A stretch of DNA of 12,481 nt from Deltaproteobacteria bacterium UBA4427 (GCA_002390675.1 DGPZ01000034.1:8974-21454), one strand, 5' to 3'; positions 1 through 6,634 are shown, counted from the stretch's first letter. Program-made: numbers and translations. The notes: a model not told the origin generated them from the sequence alone.

Positions 1-200
1 CTCGGCTTTCCGCCGCCGGAGCTGCCGTAGCCATCCGCATACCAGCCGCCGCCCTTCAAAATGAAGTTCGGAGCAAATAAGAGGCGCTTGACCTTTCGGG
101 ATTTGCATTCTGGGCAGGTCTTGATGGGATCTTCGGTAATGCGCTGGATGCGCTCGAATTCGAAATCGCACTTTTGACACTGATAGTCGTAGGTGGGCAT
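1..200 (-). CDS. FmdB-family putative regulatory zinc-ribbon protein (partial, C-terminus outside window)
   Basis: The gene is cut by the left window edge; 66 codons are visible. The start is ATG at 198-200, preceded on the minus strand by AGGAGAGGCG, a strong Shine-Dalgarno sequence. The protein opens MPTYDYQC and has two CxxC pairs, C8/C11 and C29/C32, which form a one-zinc ribbon. A Gly/Ser-rich stretch follows (around residues 53-66), as in the disordered tails of this family. The MPxYxYxCxxC opening and the phrase KRLLFAPNFILKGGGWY are typical of the CxxC_CxxC_SSSS/FmdB domain. Family members are small (about 70-110 residues). They are called regulatory because FmdB sits beside formamidase genes, but the biochemical role is generally unknown. 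It is the last visible gene of the leftward block, 266 bases after divIVA, so it may have its own promoter. Confidence 0.9.
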   Translation of the reverse strand, partial: MPTYDYQCQKCDFEFERIQRITEDPIKTCPECKSRKVKRLLFAPNFILKGGGWYADGYGSSGGGKP

Positions 201-466
201 CGCCTCTCCTGTGCTCGATCGGGCGCATCGCGCGCCCCGCGCCATTCGCGCGGGGGGCACCGCCGAATCTTGGCAGCATCCCGGGCGAGGGCTTGGTCCA
301 CCGAATCGCGCGCTGGCCCGAGCGGGCGGGCGAAAATTCGTGGCGCGCCTTTGATATCCCATCGGAGCGGACCCCTCAACCACCTGGGCGTGATCCTGGC
401 ATCTAGGCACGGGCAGGCACAGGCTTTTTCCTGCACCCCAAGTGAATCGAATTTGGGAGCGGTGAC
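201..466. other. Intergenic region between divIVA and the zinc-ribbon gene, with a GC hairpin
   Basis: This stretch separates two minus-strand genes. The open frames crossing it give arginine- and proline-rich translations with no recognisable domain, so I read it as non-coding. It contains a perfect 8-bp inverted repeat (235-255) and a weaker stem (CCCAA/TTGGG on the minus strand, around 437-458) just after the divIVA stop. Neither is followed by a T-run. A promoter for the zinc-ribbon gene probably lies here, but I could not identify convincing -35/-10 boxes. Confidence 0.5.
235..255 (-). repeat. Perfect 8-bp GC inverted repeat, potential hairpin in the leader of the zinc-ribbon gene
   Basis: CCCCGCGC (235-242) and GCGCGGGG (248-255) are exact reverse complements separated by a 5-base loop. 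The arms can be extended by two more pairs past one mismatch. On the minus strand it lies about 25 bases upstream of the Shine-Dalgarno sequence of the FmdB-like gene. No T-tract follows, so it is not a standard intrinsic terminator. It could be a 5'-UTR structure, an RNA-processing site or a protein-binding dyad. The GC-rich composition makes chance occurrence possible. Confidence 0.5.
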
Positions 467-1060
467 TTAGGCGGTGGAGGCGTTTTCGCCCGGTTCTGAG
501 GACTCGAGACCCTCATAATTGGCAGGGACGCTTCGGAATCCCTGGCGAGGGTCGGCCTTGAGTAGAGCGACGGTGCCTTCTTCGAGGCCCTGAATGAGCG
601 GGTCCTGCTCAGGATCTGCTTCCAGGGTCTCGAGGAGCGCTAGGTGGGTTTCGGCTGCGCTGCGAAGAGATTCGGCCAGCCGGGAGCGAAGAGCGCGCAT
701 CTCACGGATGTCTTGGGAGAGTCGAGCAGCGCGGCGATGCGAGGCGTCGAGGATTTTCTCGGCTCGGACCTCCACCTCGGCGAGGCGGAGCTGCGCTTGG
801 CGCTCTGTAGTGCGTCCCATTTCCTCAGTCATGGCCTGAGCGCTGACGAGAGTTTCTTTGAGGAGGTTTTCTTGGGCGGAAAGCTCCTTGACGCGACCTT
901 CGAGGCGTCGAATACGGTCTGCCTGGCTGCCGTTCTCATGCACGAGCGCCTCGTAGTCCTCAGAGACGAGTCGGAGGAACGCCACCACCTCATCCGGGTC
1001 ACAGCCGCGAAAACGAGAAGCGAATTGGTGGCTTTGGACATCGAGTGGGGTCATGCGCAT
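467..1060 (-). CDS. divIVA: DivIVA-domain coiled-coil protein
   Basis: This 197-residue protein has an N-terminal DivIVA domain: TPLD at residues 4-7, then F13, F17-R18-G19 and DPDEV. These match the membrane-binding N-terminus of the family. With the ATG at 1058-1060 the Phe-Arg pair falls at positions 17/18, exactly as in Bacillus subtilis DivIVA. That start also has GCAGGAG nine bases upstream, so I prefer it over a longer frame beginning at a TTG. From about residue 30 to 140 the sequence is charged and heptad-like, consistent with a long parallel coiled coil. The C-terminal ~50 residues are acidic and probably disordered. Family members mark curved membrane at cell poles or division sites and recruit partners; the partner here is unknown. 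It lies 156 bases downstream of proC; the yggT gene often found between the two is absent. Confidence 0.9.
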   Translation of the reverse strand: MRMTPLDVQSHQFASRFRGCDPDEVVAFLRLVSEDYEALVHENGSQADRIRRLEGRVKELSAQENLLKETLVSAQAMTEEMGRTTERQAQLRLAEVEVRAEKILDASHRRAARLSQDIREMRALRSRLAESLRSAAETHLALLETLEADPEQDPLIQGLEEGTVALLKADPRQGFRSVPANYEGLESSEPGENASTA

Positions 1061-1069
1061 GGGGTCAAT

Positions 1070-1076
1070 CTCCTGC
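1070..1076 (-). promoter_or_regulatory. Ribosome binding site that decides the divIVA start
   Basis: GCAGGAG on the minus strand ends nine bases before the ATG at 1060. It lies inside the longer TTG-initiated frame (codons CAG GAG), so it argues that translation begins at 1060. A second ATG two codons further in (1052-1054) is less well spaced. Confidence 0.75.
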
Positions 1077-1216
1077 AAGCGAGGCGGACGAGGAGAGACG
1101 AACCTTCTCTCCAGTGCAGGAAATCGGCCAGAACCCCGTCCGGCTTGAGGAAACCGATCACATTGCCGGTTTATGATGGTTTGTGACTGCGGAGGATGGA
1201 TCTTCCGCGAGGCGGC

Positions 1217-2050
1217 TCAGCCGTCTTTGAGGGCCTTCGAGCGTTCAGTTGCGGCGTGTACGGCGTCATAGAGGGCCGCTCGAACGCCAGCGGCTTCGAG
1301 GCGCTCGAGGCCGGCGATCGTGGTTCCACCGGGCGAGGTGACCTGGTCCTTCAATACGCCAGGGTGCGTGCCCGTTTCGAGCGCGAGCTTCGCGGCGCCA
1401 AAGACCGTTCGCGTAGCCAATTCCTGCGCTGCGTCCCTGGGAAGTCCTTCTCGAACGCCGGCGTCGGCCAAGGCCTCGATCATCAAAAAGACGTAGGCGG
1501 GGCCGCTGCCAGATAGCCCCGTCACGGCATCTAGGAGTCCCTCGTTCGGGGCGCGCCAGCACCAGCCCGCGGCTTTCAAGATAGCCTCGACTTGGCCGAG
1601 GTCTTCGTCGCCCACGCTCTCAGCGGGATAGTAGGCCGTTGAGCCTGCACCTACGAGGGCGGGGGTATTAGGCATAGTGCGGACGATGCGCACGCCTTGG
1701 GGCAGGGCAGCCTGAAGCGTTGAGAGTGGAACGCCAGCTGCGATAGAGATCCAGAGCGGCTTTTCACAGATCGAGGAGTCAAGCGCGGACAACAGACCGG
1801 CTATGGCACCAGGCTTGGTCGCCAGGATGACGATGTCCGAGTTCGAGACGACTCGGTGGTTGTCATCGGTGGTCGTAGCGCCAATCGTTTCAGCGAATTG
1901 GTCGCGAGCGGAGGAGAACGGGTCGGCACCTAGTATTTGGGACGCGGGGACGCCGGCTTCGATGAGGCCGCCCGCGAGGGCGCGGGCCATCGCGCCACAT
2001 CCGATGAATCCGATGCGGCAGCCTTCTAGTTCTGAGTGGGCTTTTGCCAT
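1217..2050 (-). CDS. proC: Pyrroline-5-carboxylate reductase
   Basis: This enzyme catalyses the NAD(P)H-dependent reduction of 1-pyrroline-5-carboxylate to L-proline, the last step of proline synthesis, in the cytosol. The 277-residue length is normal. The N-terminal Rossmann fold shows the dinucleotide loop GFIGCGAMARAL (residues 14-25). The ATKPG motif (77-81) and MPNTP (126-130) follow. The C-terminal dimerisation/substrate domain carries the family signature VTGLSGSGPAYVF (166-178) and VTSPGGTT (227-234). All hallmark motifs are intact, so it should be active. AGGGAG lies about ten bases upstream of the ATG at 2048-2050. It starts 31 bases after the yggS stop codon. The yggS-proC pairing is widespread in bacteria, and the two genes probably share a transcript with maf. 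Confidence 0.97.
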   Translation of the reverse strand: MAKAHSELEGCRIGFIGCGAMARALAGGLIEAGVPASQILGADPFSSARDQFAETIGATTTDDNHRVVSNSDIVILATKPGAIAGLLSALDSSICEKPLWISIAAGVPLSTLQAALPQGVRIVRTMPNTPALVGAGSTAYYPAESVGDEDLGQVEAILKAAGWCWRAPNEGLLDAVTGLSGSGPAYVFLMIEALADAGVREGLPRDAAQELATRTVFGAAKLALETGTHPGVLKDQVTSPGGTTIAGLERLEAAGVRAALYDAVHAATERSKALKDG

Positions 2051-2081
2051 GATGATGTTGCTCCCTGAATTTCGACGCGGA

Positions 2082-2861
2082 CTAGTTGTTGGATCGGGGT
2101 GGCATGATGCGCTCGCCGAAAAGTGCTGTTCCTATGCGGACGAGAGTAGCGCCCTCTTCGACGGCGACGTCGAGGTCGGCGGACATGCCCATGGAGAGCG
2201 CCGCTTTCGCAAAATCCGGGTCTTCTTGGGCGAGGGCTGCGCGGAGTTCGCGGAGCGCGCGAAAAACGGGACGTGCCGCTTCGGGATCTGGGTCGGCTGC
2301 GGGAACGGTCATTAGACCTGAGAGGCGAAGAGATGGACAAGAGCGGACCTGACGCGCCAATTCGGCGGCTTGCTCCGCTTCGCAGCCGCCTTTTTGAGGT
2401 TCTCCGCAAAGGCTGAGCTGCAGGAGAACGTCGATCCGACATCCTTCCATTTCAGCGCGTCGCGCGAGGGTCTCGACGAGTGCAGGGCGGTCCACGCTTT
2501 CGACGGCATCGAAGAGCCGCGCTGCGAGGGCGGCCTTATTCCTTTGAAGTTGGCCGACCATCCGCCATTCGAGACGAATGTCTGCGGTTTCGGGATGGCT
2601 AGCCAGGGCGGATTCGACCGCCGGCCGCATGTCTCGAGCCTCCTGGATATAACTCTGACCCAGCACACGAAGTCCTGCGTGAATTGCCGCAAGAGTTCGT
2701 TCGAGGGGTTGTTTCTTTGCGACGCCGACTAACGTGATTCCCGAAGGGTCGCGACCCGCACGCTCCGCCGCTGCGTCGATGCGGGAGCGAACTTCAGCAT
2801 AACGCCTTTGCCCTTCAGCGAATACTTCGTCGGAGAGGGTGGCGGTCGTTAGCTTATTCAT
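2082..2861 (-). CDS. yggS: YggS/PROSC-family PLP homeostasis protein
   Basis: This is a 259-residue member of the alanine-racemase-like TIM-barrel PLP-binding family. These proteins bind pyridoxal 5'-phosphate without known catalysis and buffer free PLP in the cytosol. The PLP lysine is probably K49 in GVAKKQP, equivalent to the Lys in the usual AVSKTKP. LQRNKA (105-110), LSMGMSADLDVAV (212-224) and VRIGTALFG (231-239) are conserved signatures. Some normally constant residues differ: LGQSYIQE replaces the usual GENYVQE, WRMVGQLQ replaces WHFIGxLQ, and LQLSLCGE replaces the usual VNxxxE phrase. The ATG (2859-2861) overlaps the maf TGA in the sequence ATGA, so the gene is probably translationally coupled to maf. 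No strong Shine-Dalgarno sequence is needed or seen. Confidence 0.92.
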   Translation of the reverse strand: MNKLTTATLSDEVFAEGQRRYAEVRSRIDAAAERAGRDPSGITLVGVAKKQPLERTLAAIHAGLRVLGQSYIQEARDMRPAVESALASHPETADIRLEWRMVGQLQRNKAALAARLFDAVESVDRPALVETLARRAEMEGCRIDVLLQLSLCGEPQKGGCEAEQAAELARQVRSCPSLRLSGLMTVPAADPDPEAARPVFRALRELRAALAQEDPDFAKAALSMGMSADLDVAVEEGATLVRIGTALFGERIMPPRSNN

Positions 2862-3520
2862 TGGCCAAGGCTCGCAGCCTGTAGGCCGGCTTGCTCGAGC
2901 AGCTCACGCGTTTCGTCAATCGGTAGACCGATGACGTTCGTTCGGCTGCCTTCGACGCCGAGGATGAATCGCGCGCCTTCGCCTTGGAGCGCATAACCAC
3001 CGGCCTTGTCGAGAGACTCGCCGACCGCCACATACTCCACGAGTTCTTCAGAGGTGGCCGAGCGCATCGTGACAAGGCTGGTGCCGAGGCAAGTTAAAGT
3101 CCCACTTGGATCTGAATCTGGGGTGCGGAGGCTGCGTCCGTCCGTCCACGCGACCGCGACGCCCGTCATCACGCGATGGGTCGTCCCGACAATTTTTGCG
3201 AGCAGCCGGGCCGCGTGGGCTTCGTTGTTCGGCTTGCCTAGGACTTCGTTATCTACCGAGACGACGATCGTGTCTGCACCGAGGACCGGGCGGGGCGGAT
3301 CGGCAGGGAGGCGCGTGGCCACGTCGAGGCATTTCTCGCTGGCGAGGCGCAGAGCAAGGTCTTCGGGCCGTTCGCCGGGTCGAGTCAGTTCGTCGACGCC
3401 GGAAACGATGACTTCGAAGGGAATGCCGGCCTCGCCGAGAATCTCGGATCGTCTGGGCGATCCGCTGGCGAGAACGAGCAGAGGAGCGGTCTTGTCTTGG
3501 CGATTATAGGAAGAGGTCAC
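2858..3520 (-). CDS. maf: Maf-family nucleoside triphosphate pyrophosphatase (probable dTTP/UTP type)
   Basis: Maf proteins hydrolyse non-canonical or surplus nucleoside triphosphates to the monophosphate plus pyrophosphate. The 220-residue sequence shows ASGSPRR (18-24), GADT (81-84), GKP (95-97), THRVMTG (114-120), DKAGGYALQG (171-180) and SRTNVIGLP (192-200). The DKAGGYALQG form is that of the YhdE subfamily (dTTP/UTP pyrophosphatase), not of the YceF/m7GTP subfamily. The initiation codon appears to be GTG (3518-3520). The preceding bases contain no clear Shine-Dalgarno sequence, and no better start exists before the LVLASGSPRR motif. A segment of about 15 residues around 127-145 (TDGRSLRTPDSDP...) is longer than in many homologues. 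The gene heads the leftward block, its 3' end overlaps yggS by four bases, and it is divergent from the sulfite reductase cassette. Confidence 0.93.
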   Translation of the reverse strand: MTSSYNRQDKTAPLLVLASGSPRRSEILGEAGIPFEVIVSGVDELTRPGERPEDLALRLASEKCLDVATRLPADPPRPVLGADTIVVSVDNEVLGKPNNEAHAARLLAKIVGTTHRVMTGVAVAWTDGRSLRTPDSDPSGTLTCLGTSLVTMRSATSEELVEYVAVGESLDKAGGYALQGEGARFILGVEGSRTNVIGLPIDETRELLEQAGLQAASLGQ

Positions 3521-3750
3521 GGACGCGAGTTACCGAGGGCCGGCCGAGCCGTCAAGCAAACAGGGGGTCGCATGGCGAGATTGCAGCTCGGTTCTAGCGT
3601 CGCGGACCATTCCTGACTGTTGAAGTCGGGAGTTTCTTGCGCCCCGGAAGGCCCTCGACTACGTTCTTGCGCCCGCTCAGGACCCCTGCAAAGTCTTGGA
3701 TTCAAATCGTTTTTGCTCTTTTCGTGAAGGGCCGTGCCGCGCGGCTTATG

Positions 3751-3830
3751 CGTGGGTGGTGCAGTTCCCCTAGCCGGGCGCGACAGCCTCGCGTGTGAGA
3801 TCCCCGCAGAGCTCAAACCCCTGCCCCACG
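3751..3830 (+). ncRNA. Candidate structured 5' leader (three-way junction) of the sulfite reductase operon
   Basis: The 5' arm CGTGGG (3751-3756) plus GCAG (3761-3764) pairs exactly with CTGC (3821-3824) plus CCCACG (3825-3830). This gives ten pairs with a four-base bulge (TGGT). Enclosed are a hairpin CGCGA/TCGCG (3779-3783 with 3789-3793, five-base loop, extendable by one G-U pair) and a smaller TGAG/CTCA stem (3796-3799 with 3812-3815). The structure ends 41 bases before the DUF2849 ATG, where a cis-regulatory RNA would sit. This is pairing found by eye in GC-rich DNA, without covariation evidence, and it matches no riboswitch class I can name. Confidence 0.3.
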
Positions 3831-3854
3831 TTTAGATGGCCGCTACGACGGCTC

Positions 3855-3861
3855 AGAAGGA
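3855..3861 (+). promoter_or_regulatory. Ribosome binding site selecting the DUF2849 start
   Basis: AGAAGGA lies ten bases upstream of the ATG at 3872. It falls inside the longer alternative frame that would begin at 3836, so it supports the shorter protein. Confidence 0.65.
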
Positions 3862-3871
3862 CCGAAGATTT

Positions 3872-4192
3872 ATGTCTCAGATCGTGATAGCGAGTGGCCT
3901 CGGCTCCGGCCGGGTCGTATTTCTCGCAAAGGGTTCCAAGACCGGTGCGGTTGCTTGGGGCGGATTGATTGAAGTCTCGGAAGTGGCGGCGGATGACGCA
4001 CGTGCGGCTGAGCTTTTGGCGATCGCAGAGGCGGATGCCGCAACGCAGAATGAGGTCGTTGAACCCTATCTCATAGATGTGGAAGACAAGGGCGGTCAGC
4101 TTCGCCCGACTAAGTATCGCGAGGTCATTAGATGCCTCGGACCGACGGTTCGCGAAGACCTCGGCAAGCAAGCCGAAGGGACGTCCGCGTAG
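3872..4192 (+). CDS. DUF2849 domain protein, small partner gene of sulfite reductase
   Basis: This 106-residue protein begins MSQIVIASGLGSGRVVFL and ends with the segment PYLIDVED...GPTVREDLGKQAEG. That combination is typical of DUF2849, a family found next to nitrite/sulfite reductase genes, mainly in Alphaproteobacteria. No enzyme motif, signal peptide or membrane segment is visible. The function is not established; a role in reductase assembly, siroheme delivery or electron transfer is inferred from gene order only. I chose the ATG at 3872 over one 36 bases upstream. AGAAGGA (3855-3861) lies ten bases before it, the upstream ATG lacks any Shine-Dalgarno sequence, and the domain starts right at MSQIV. 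The reductase gene follows after 24 bases. Confidence 0.82.
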   Translation: MSQIVIASGLGSGRVVFLAKGSKTGAVAWGGLIEVSEVAADDARAAELLAIAEADAATQNEVVEPYLIDVEDKGGQLRPTKYREVIRCLGPTVREDLGKQAEGTSA

Positions 4193-4216
4193 CGCGGGCA
4201 GGAGAGACTCTAATAA

Positions 4217-5869
4217 ATGTACCGCTACGATGAACACGATCACGCGCTGGTCCAGGACCGCGTAACGCAGTTCCGCCGACAGGTGGAGCGCCGTATGGCC
4301 GGCGAAATCAGCGAAGAGCAGTTTCGACCGCTTCGCCTAATGAACGGCCTTTATCTTCAGCTGCACGCCTACATGCTGCGCGTCGCGATTCCTTACGGAA
4401 CGCTCGACTCGCGACAGATGCGGAAGCTCGCGTACATCGCGCGCCGCTACGACAAGGGCTACGGCCACTTCACCACGCGCCAGAATATTCAGTACAACTG
4501 GCCGAAGCTGGAAGAGACGCCGGATATTCTTGCGGAACTCGCCGAAGTCGAGATGCATGCGATTCAAACCAGCGGGAACTGCATCCGCAACGTCACGTCG
4601 GATCAGTACGCCGGCGCCGCTAAGAATGAGATCGAAGATCCACGCATTTGGTGCGAGATCGCACGCCAGTGGTCGACTTTGCATCCGGAGTTTTCGTTCC
4701 TGCCGCGTAAGTTCAAAATTGCAATCACGGGTTGCGACAACGATCGCGCAGCGGTCAAGGTTCACGACATAGGCATGATCATGAAGCGCGACGCCAGTGG
4801 CGAAGTGGGCTTCGAAGTGATCGTGGGCGGTGGGCTCGGGCGTACGCCTTTCGTCGGAAAGACGATTCGCGAGTTCCTGCCTAAAGAACATTTCCTCTCC
4901 TACCTGGAAGCGGTGCTTCGCGTCTACAACCAGCTCGGTCGGCGCGATAACAAGTACAAGGCACGCATTAAGGTCACGCTTCACGAAACGGGTAAGGAAG
5001 AGTTCGCCCGGCTCGTCGAAGAAGAGTGGATGGAGATTAAGGACTCGACGCTCAAGCTCCCGAAAGAAGAGGTCGACCGGATTGCGAAGCACTTCGAACC
5101 GCCTGCCTTCAGGGCTGTCCCGGAGGTTGCGCCGACGACCGATGCCCGCGCGGCGAGCGATGCCGGTTTTGCTTCTTGGCTCCGGCATAACATCTTCGAG
5201 CACAAGACGCAGGGTTATTCGATCGCGAATATCTCAGTCAAGCCGATGGGCGAAGCGCCCGGAGATGCTACTGCTGAACAAATGGATGTGATGGCGGATC
5301 TCGCGGACGAGTTCAGCTTCAGTGAATTGCGCGTGACTCACTCGCAGAACGTCGTGCTGCCGCACGTCGAACGCGAAGCGCTCCCGGCGCTCTACGACAA
5401 ACTGGTCGAGGCGGGACTCGCGACTGCAAATCTCGGGCTCCTGTCTGATATCATTTGCTGCCCTGGGCTCGATTACTGTGCCTTGGCAAACGCGCGATCA
5501 ATTCCAATCGCCATGAAAATTGCAGAGCGATTCACGCCCGCTAAGCAGGAAGAGATCGGCGATCTACAGGTCAAGATCTCTGGCTGCATCAACGCTTGTG
5601 GTCATCATCATGTCGGCCACATCGGAATCCTCGGCGTTGATCGCAAGGGCGAAGAACACTACCAAGTTCAGCTAGGTGGTTCGGCCACAGAAGAGGCCGC
5701 ACTCGGGAAGATTCTCGGCCGCGGCTTCTCGGCAGACGAAGTCGTTGAGGTGGTCGACAAGATCATTGCGACCTATCTCGATATCCGCGAAGACGGCGAA
5801 GAGTTCATCGAAACTTTCCGCCGCGTCGGACAAACCCCCTTTAAGGAGCGGGTCTATGGCACTGCTTGA
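4217..5869 (+). CDS. cysI: Siroheme/[4Fe-4S] nitrite/sulfite reductase, probable assimilatory sulfite reductase
   Basis: This 550-residue protein has the two-repeat ferredoxin-like plus siroheme-binding architecture of the nitrite/sulfite reductase family. It would reduce sulfite to sulfide with six electrons, in the cytosol. The first siroheme-binding half contains HFTTRQNIQYNW (84-95) and NCIRNVTSD (121-129). The cluster/siroheme cysteines are present as C415-x5-C421 (in CCPGLDYC) and C457-x3-C461 (in SGCINAC), followed by GHHHVGHIG. All four ligands are intact. The overall sequence strongly resembles the alphaproteobacterial single-subunit type found with DUF2849 and DUF934. No flavoprotein subunit gene is adjacent, so ferredoxin or another donor is likely. 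GGAGAG at 4201-4206 precedes the ATG. The last 14 bases overlap the DUF934 gene. Nitrite as substrate cannot be excluded from sequence; the neighbours favour sulfite. Confidence 0.93.
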   Translation: MYRYDEHDHALVQDRVTQFRRQVERRMAGEISEEQFRPLRLMNGLYLQLHAYMLRVAIPYGTLDSRQMRKLAYIARRYDKGYGHFTTRQNIQYNWPKLEETPDILAELAEVEMHAIQTSGNCIRNVTSDQYAGAAKNEIEDPRIWCEIARQWSTLHPEFSFLPRKFKIAITGCDNDRAAVKVHDIGMIMKRDASGEVGFEVIVGGGLGRTPFVGKTIREFLPKEHFLSYLEAVLRVYNQLGRRDNKYKARIKVTLHETGKEEFARLVEEEWMEIKDSTLKLPKEEVDRIAKHFEPPAFRAVPEVAPTTDARAASDAGFASWLRHNIFEHKTQGYSIANISVKPMGEAPGDATAEQMDVMADLADEFSFSELRVTHSQNVVLPHVEREALPALYDKLVEAGLATANLGLLSDIICCPGLDYCALANARSIPIAMKIAERFTPAKQEEIGDLQVKISGCINACGHHHVGHIGILGVDRKGEEHYQVQLGGSATEEAALGKILGRGFSADEVVEVVDKIIATYLDIREDGEEFIETFRRVGQTPFKERVYGTA

Positions 5870-6359
5870 GCGACGCGAAGATGGTGCCGCTGAGATCGAA
5901 GATCGATTCACACGGCTGGGTGACGACGACGCGCTCCCCGGAAGCGGCGGCGTGCTTGTTTCCTACTCTCGGTTTAGTGCCGAGAGAGAGGCGCTCCTCT
6001 CTCGTGATGGCGATCTAGGCGTTTGGCTCGACTCGAATGAATCGCCGACGCAGTTGGCTGACGATCTCGATCGACTCGCGGTTGTCGCATGCAACTTCCC
6101 TGCGTTCAACGACGGGCGCGCGTTTTCCTACGCTCGGCTGCTTCGCGAACGACTTGGTTTCAAGGGCGAAGTGCGCGCGATCGGTGAGGTGATGCTCGAG
6201 CAAATCACATTCATGGTGCGCAGCGGCTTCAGCACCTTCGAGCTGAAGGACCTCAAAGAACTCGACGAGTTCAAGCGGGTTTGCGACGAAGTGCGTGTCG
6301 TCTATCAGCCGACAGGCGATGGTCGGCAGACGGCACTTCAGCGTCGGCTCGGAAGTTAG
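5856..6359 (+). CDS. DUF934 family protein, sulfite reductase-associated
   Basis: This 167-residue protein carries the DUF934 core GVWLDSNESP...LADDLDRLAVVACNFPAFNDGRAFSYARLLRERLGFKGEVRAIGEVM, shown here with a gap; the phrases FPAFNDGRAFS and RLLRERLGFKGE are diagnostic. The family sits beside cysI and often cysH in proteobacterial sulfur operons. Its biochemical function is not established; a structural or assembly role for the reductase is an inference from conserved linkage. The ATG at 5856 has AAGGAG seven bases upstream and overlaps the reductase stop by 14 bases, so expression is likely coupled. A longer same-frame open stretch starting at 5676 lies wholly inside the reductase gene and is not the real start. 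The gene ends in TAG at 6357-6359 and is followed at once by cysteine synthase debris. The cysH gene often seen next is absent. Confidence 0.88.
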   Translation: MALLERREDGAAEIEDRFTRLGDDDALPGSGGVLVSYSRFSAEREALLSRDGDLGVWLDSNESPTQLADDLDRLAVVACNFPAFNDGRAFSYARLLRERLGFKGEVRAIGEVMLEQITFMVRSGFSTFELKDLKELDEFKRVCDEVRVVYQPTGDGRQTALQRRLGS

Positions 6360-6368
6360 GCCCCCTCG

Positions 6369-6590
6369 CGGGAGGTTGTTGAGCGCGTAGGAGTTACGGG
6401 CTCGCTTCAGCCAGGCGGCGTGATCCTTGGAAGCACCGCCGGCAACATGGGGCTCGGCCTCATGCGCTTCGCGAACGCCCGCGGTGATAAGTCCCTCTTA
6501 GTGATTGCTGAGACAATGAGCTAGGGAAAAAGGGATATGCTGACGTTATGCGGCGCGGACCTTCTGCAGGTTCCAGGCGTCAAGTACGGC
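6369..6590 (+). pseudogene. Relic of a cysteine synthase (CysK/CBS family) gene
   Basis: Read in the frame of the preceding DUF934 gene, this segment gives REVVERVGVTGSLQPGGVIL, then GSTAGNMGLGLMRFANARGD, KSLLVIAETMS, a TAG stop (6522-6524), and GKRDMLTLCGADLLQVPGVKYG. This closely follows the middle of PLP-dependent cysteine synthases: ...EDAEARGALKPGGVIVE, then GTAGNTGIGLALVANARGY, VIVIPETQS, QEKKDMLRLCGAELVEVP. The TAG sits where the family has Gln, consistent with CAG to TAG. The PLP-phosphate loop AGNTG reads AGNMG, consistent with ACG to ATG. The N-terminal third with the PLP lysine (SxKDR) and everything after about residue 150 are missing. No start codon or ribosome binding site is evident. 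It cannot make an active enzyme. In the family it would have condensed O-acetylserine with the sulfide made by the upstream reductase. Confidence 0.8.
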
Positions 6591-6634
6591 GCTTCCCGTG
6601 TTCGAGAGAGGGACGGGGTAAAGATCTCGAATAC

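Larger units (their letters stand above)
3521..3871. promoter_or_regulatory. Divergent intergenic region between maf and the sulfite reductase cassette
   Basis: This 351-base region must carry promoters for both directions. An AT-rich patch at about 3690-3728 stands out from the GC-rich surroundings and is the best place for the rightward promoter, though no clean -35/-10 pair is visible. A dyad GCCGCGCGGC (3736-3745) and a foldable segment at 3751-3830 lie downstream of it. A weaker stem (AGTCGGG at 3624-3630 with CCTCGACT at 3653-3660, including one G-T pair) lies upstream. I tried to match it to SAM and cobalamin riboswitch consensus elements and found no fit. Open frames across the region have no recognisable protein. 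Confidence 0.5.

Noticed and set aside
56..436. Minus-strand open frame covering the divIVA to zinc-ribbon gap
   Set aside because: It runs in a different frame across the well-supported zinc-ribbon gene and has a low-complexity Arg/Pro-rich translation.
3503..3508. TATAAT on the minus strand inside the first codons of maf, as a promoter -10 box
   Set aside because: No acceptable -35 element lies 16-18 bases upstream. Transcription from it would begin after the only plausible maf start codon.
3521..3871. SAM or cobalamin riboswitch upstream of the sulfur cassette
   Set aside because: I looked for the conserved core phrases of these classes and did not find them; only an unclassified foldable segment remains.
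4337..5203. Long 288-codon open frame on the minus strand inside the sulfite reductase gene
   Set aside because: It is an antisense shadow of a GC-rich gene with a clear, complete protein family match on the plus strand; its own translation resembles no known family.
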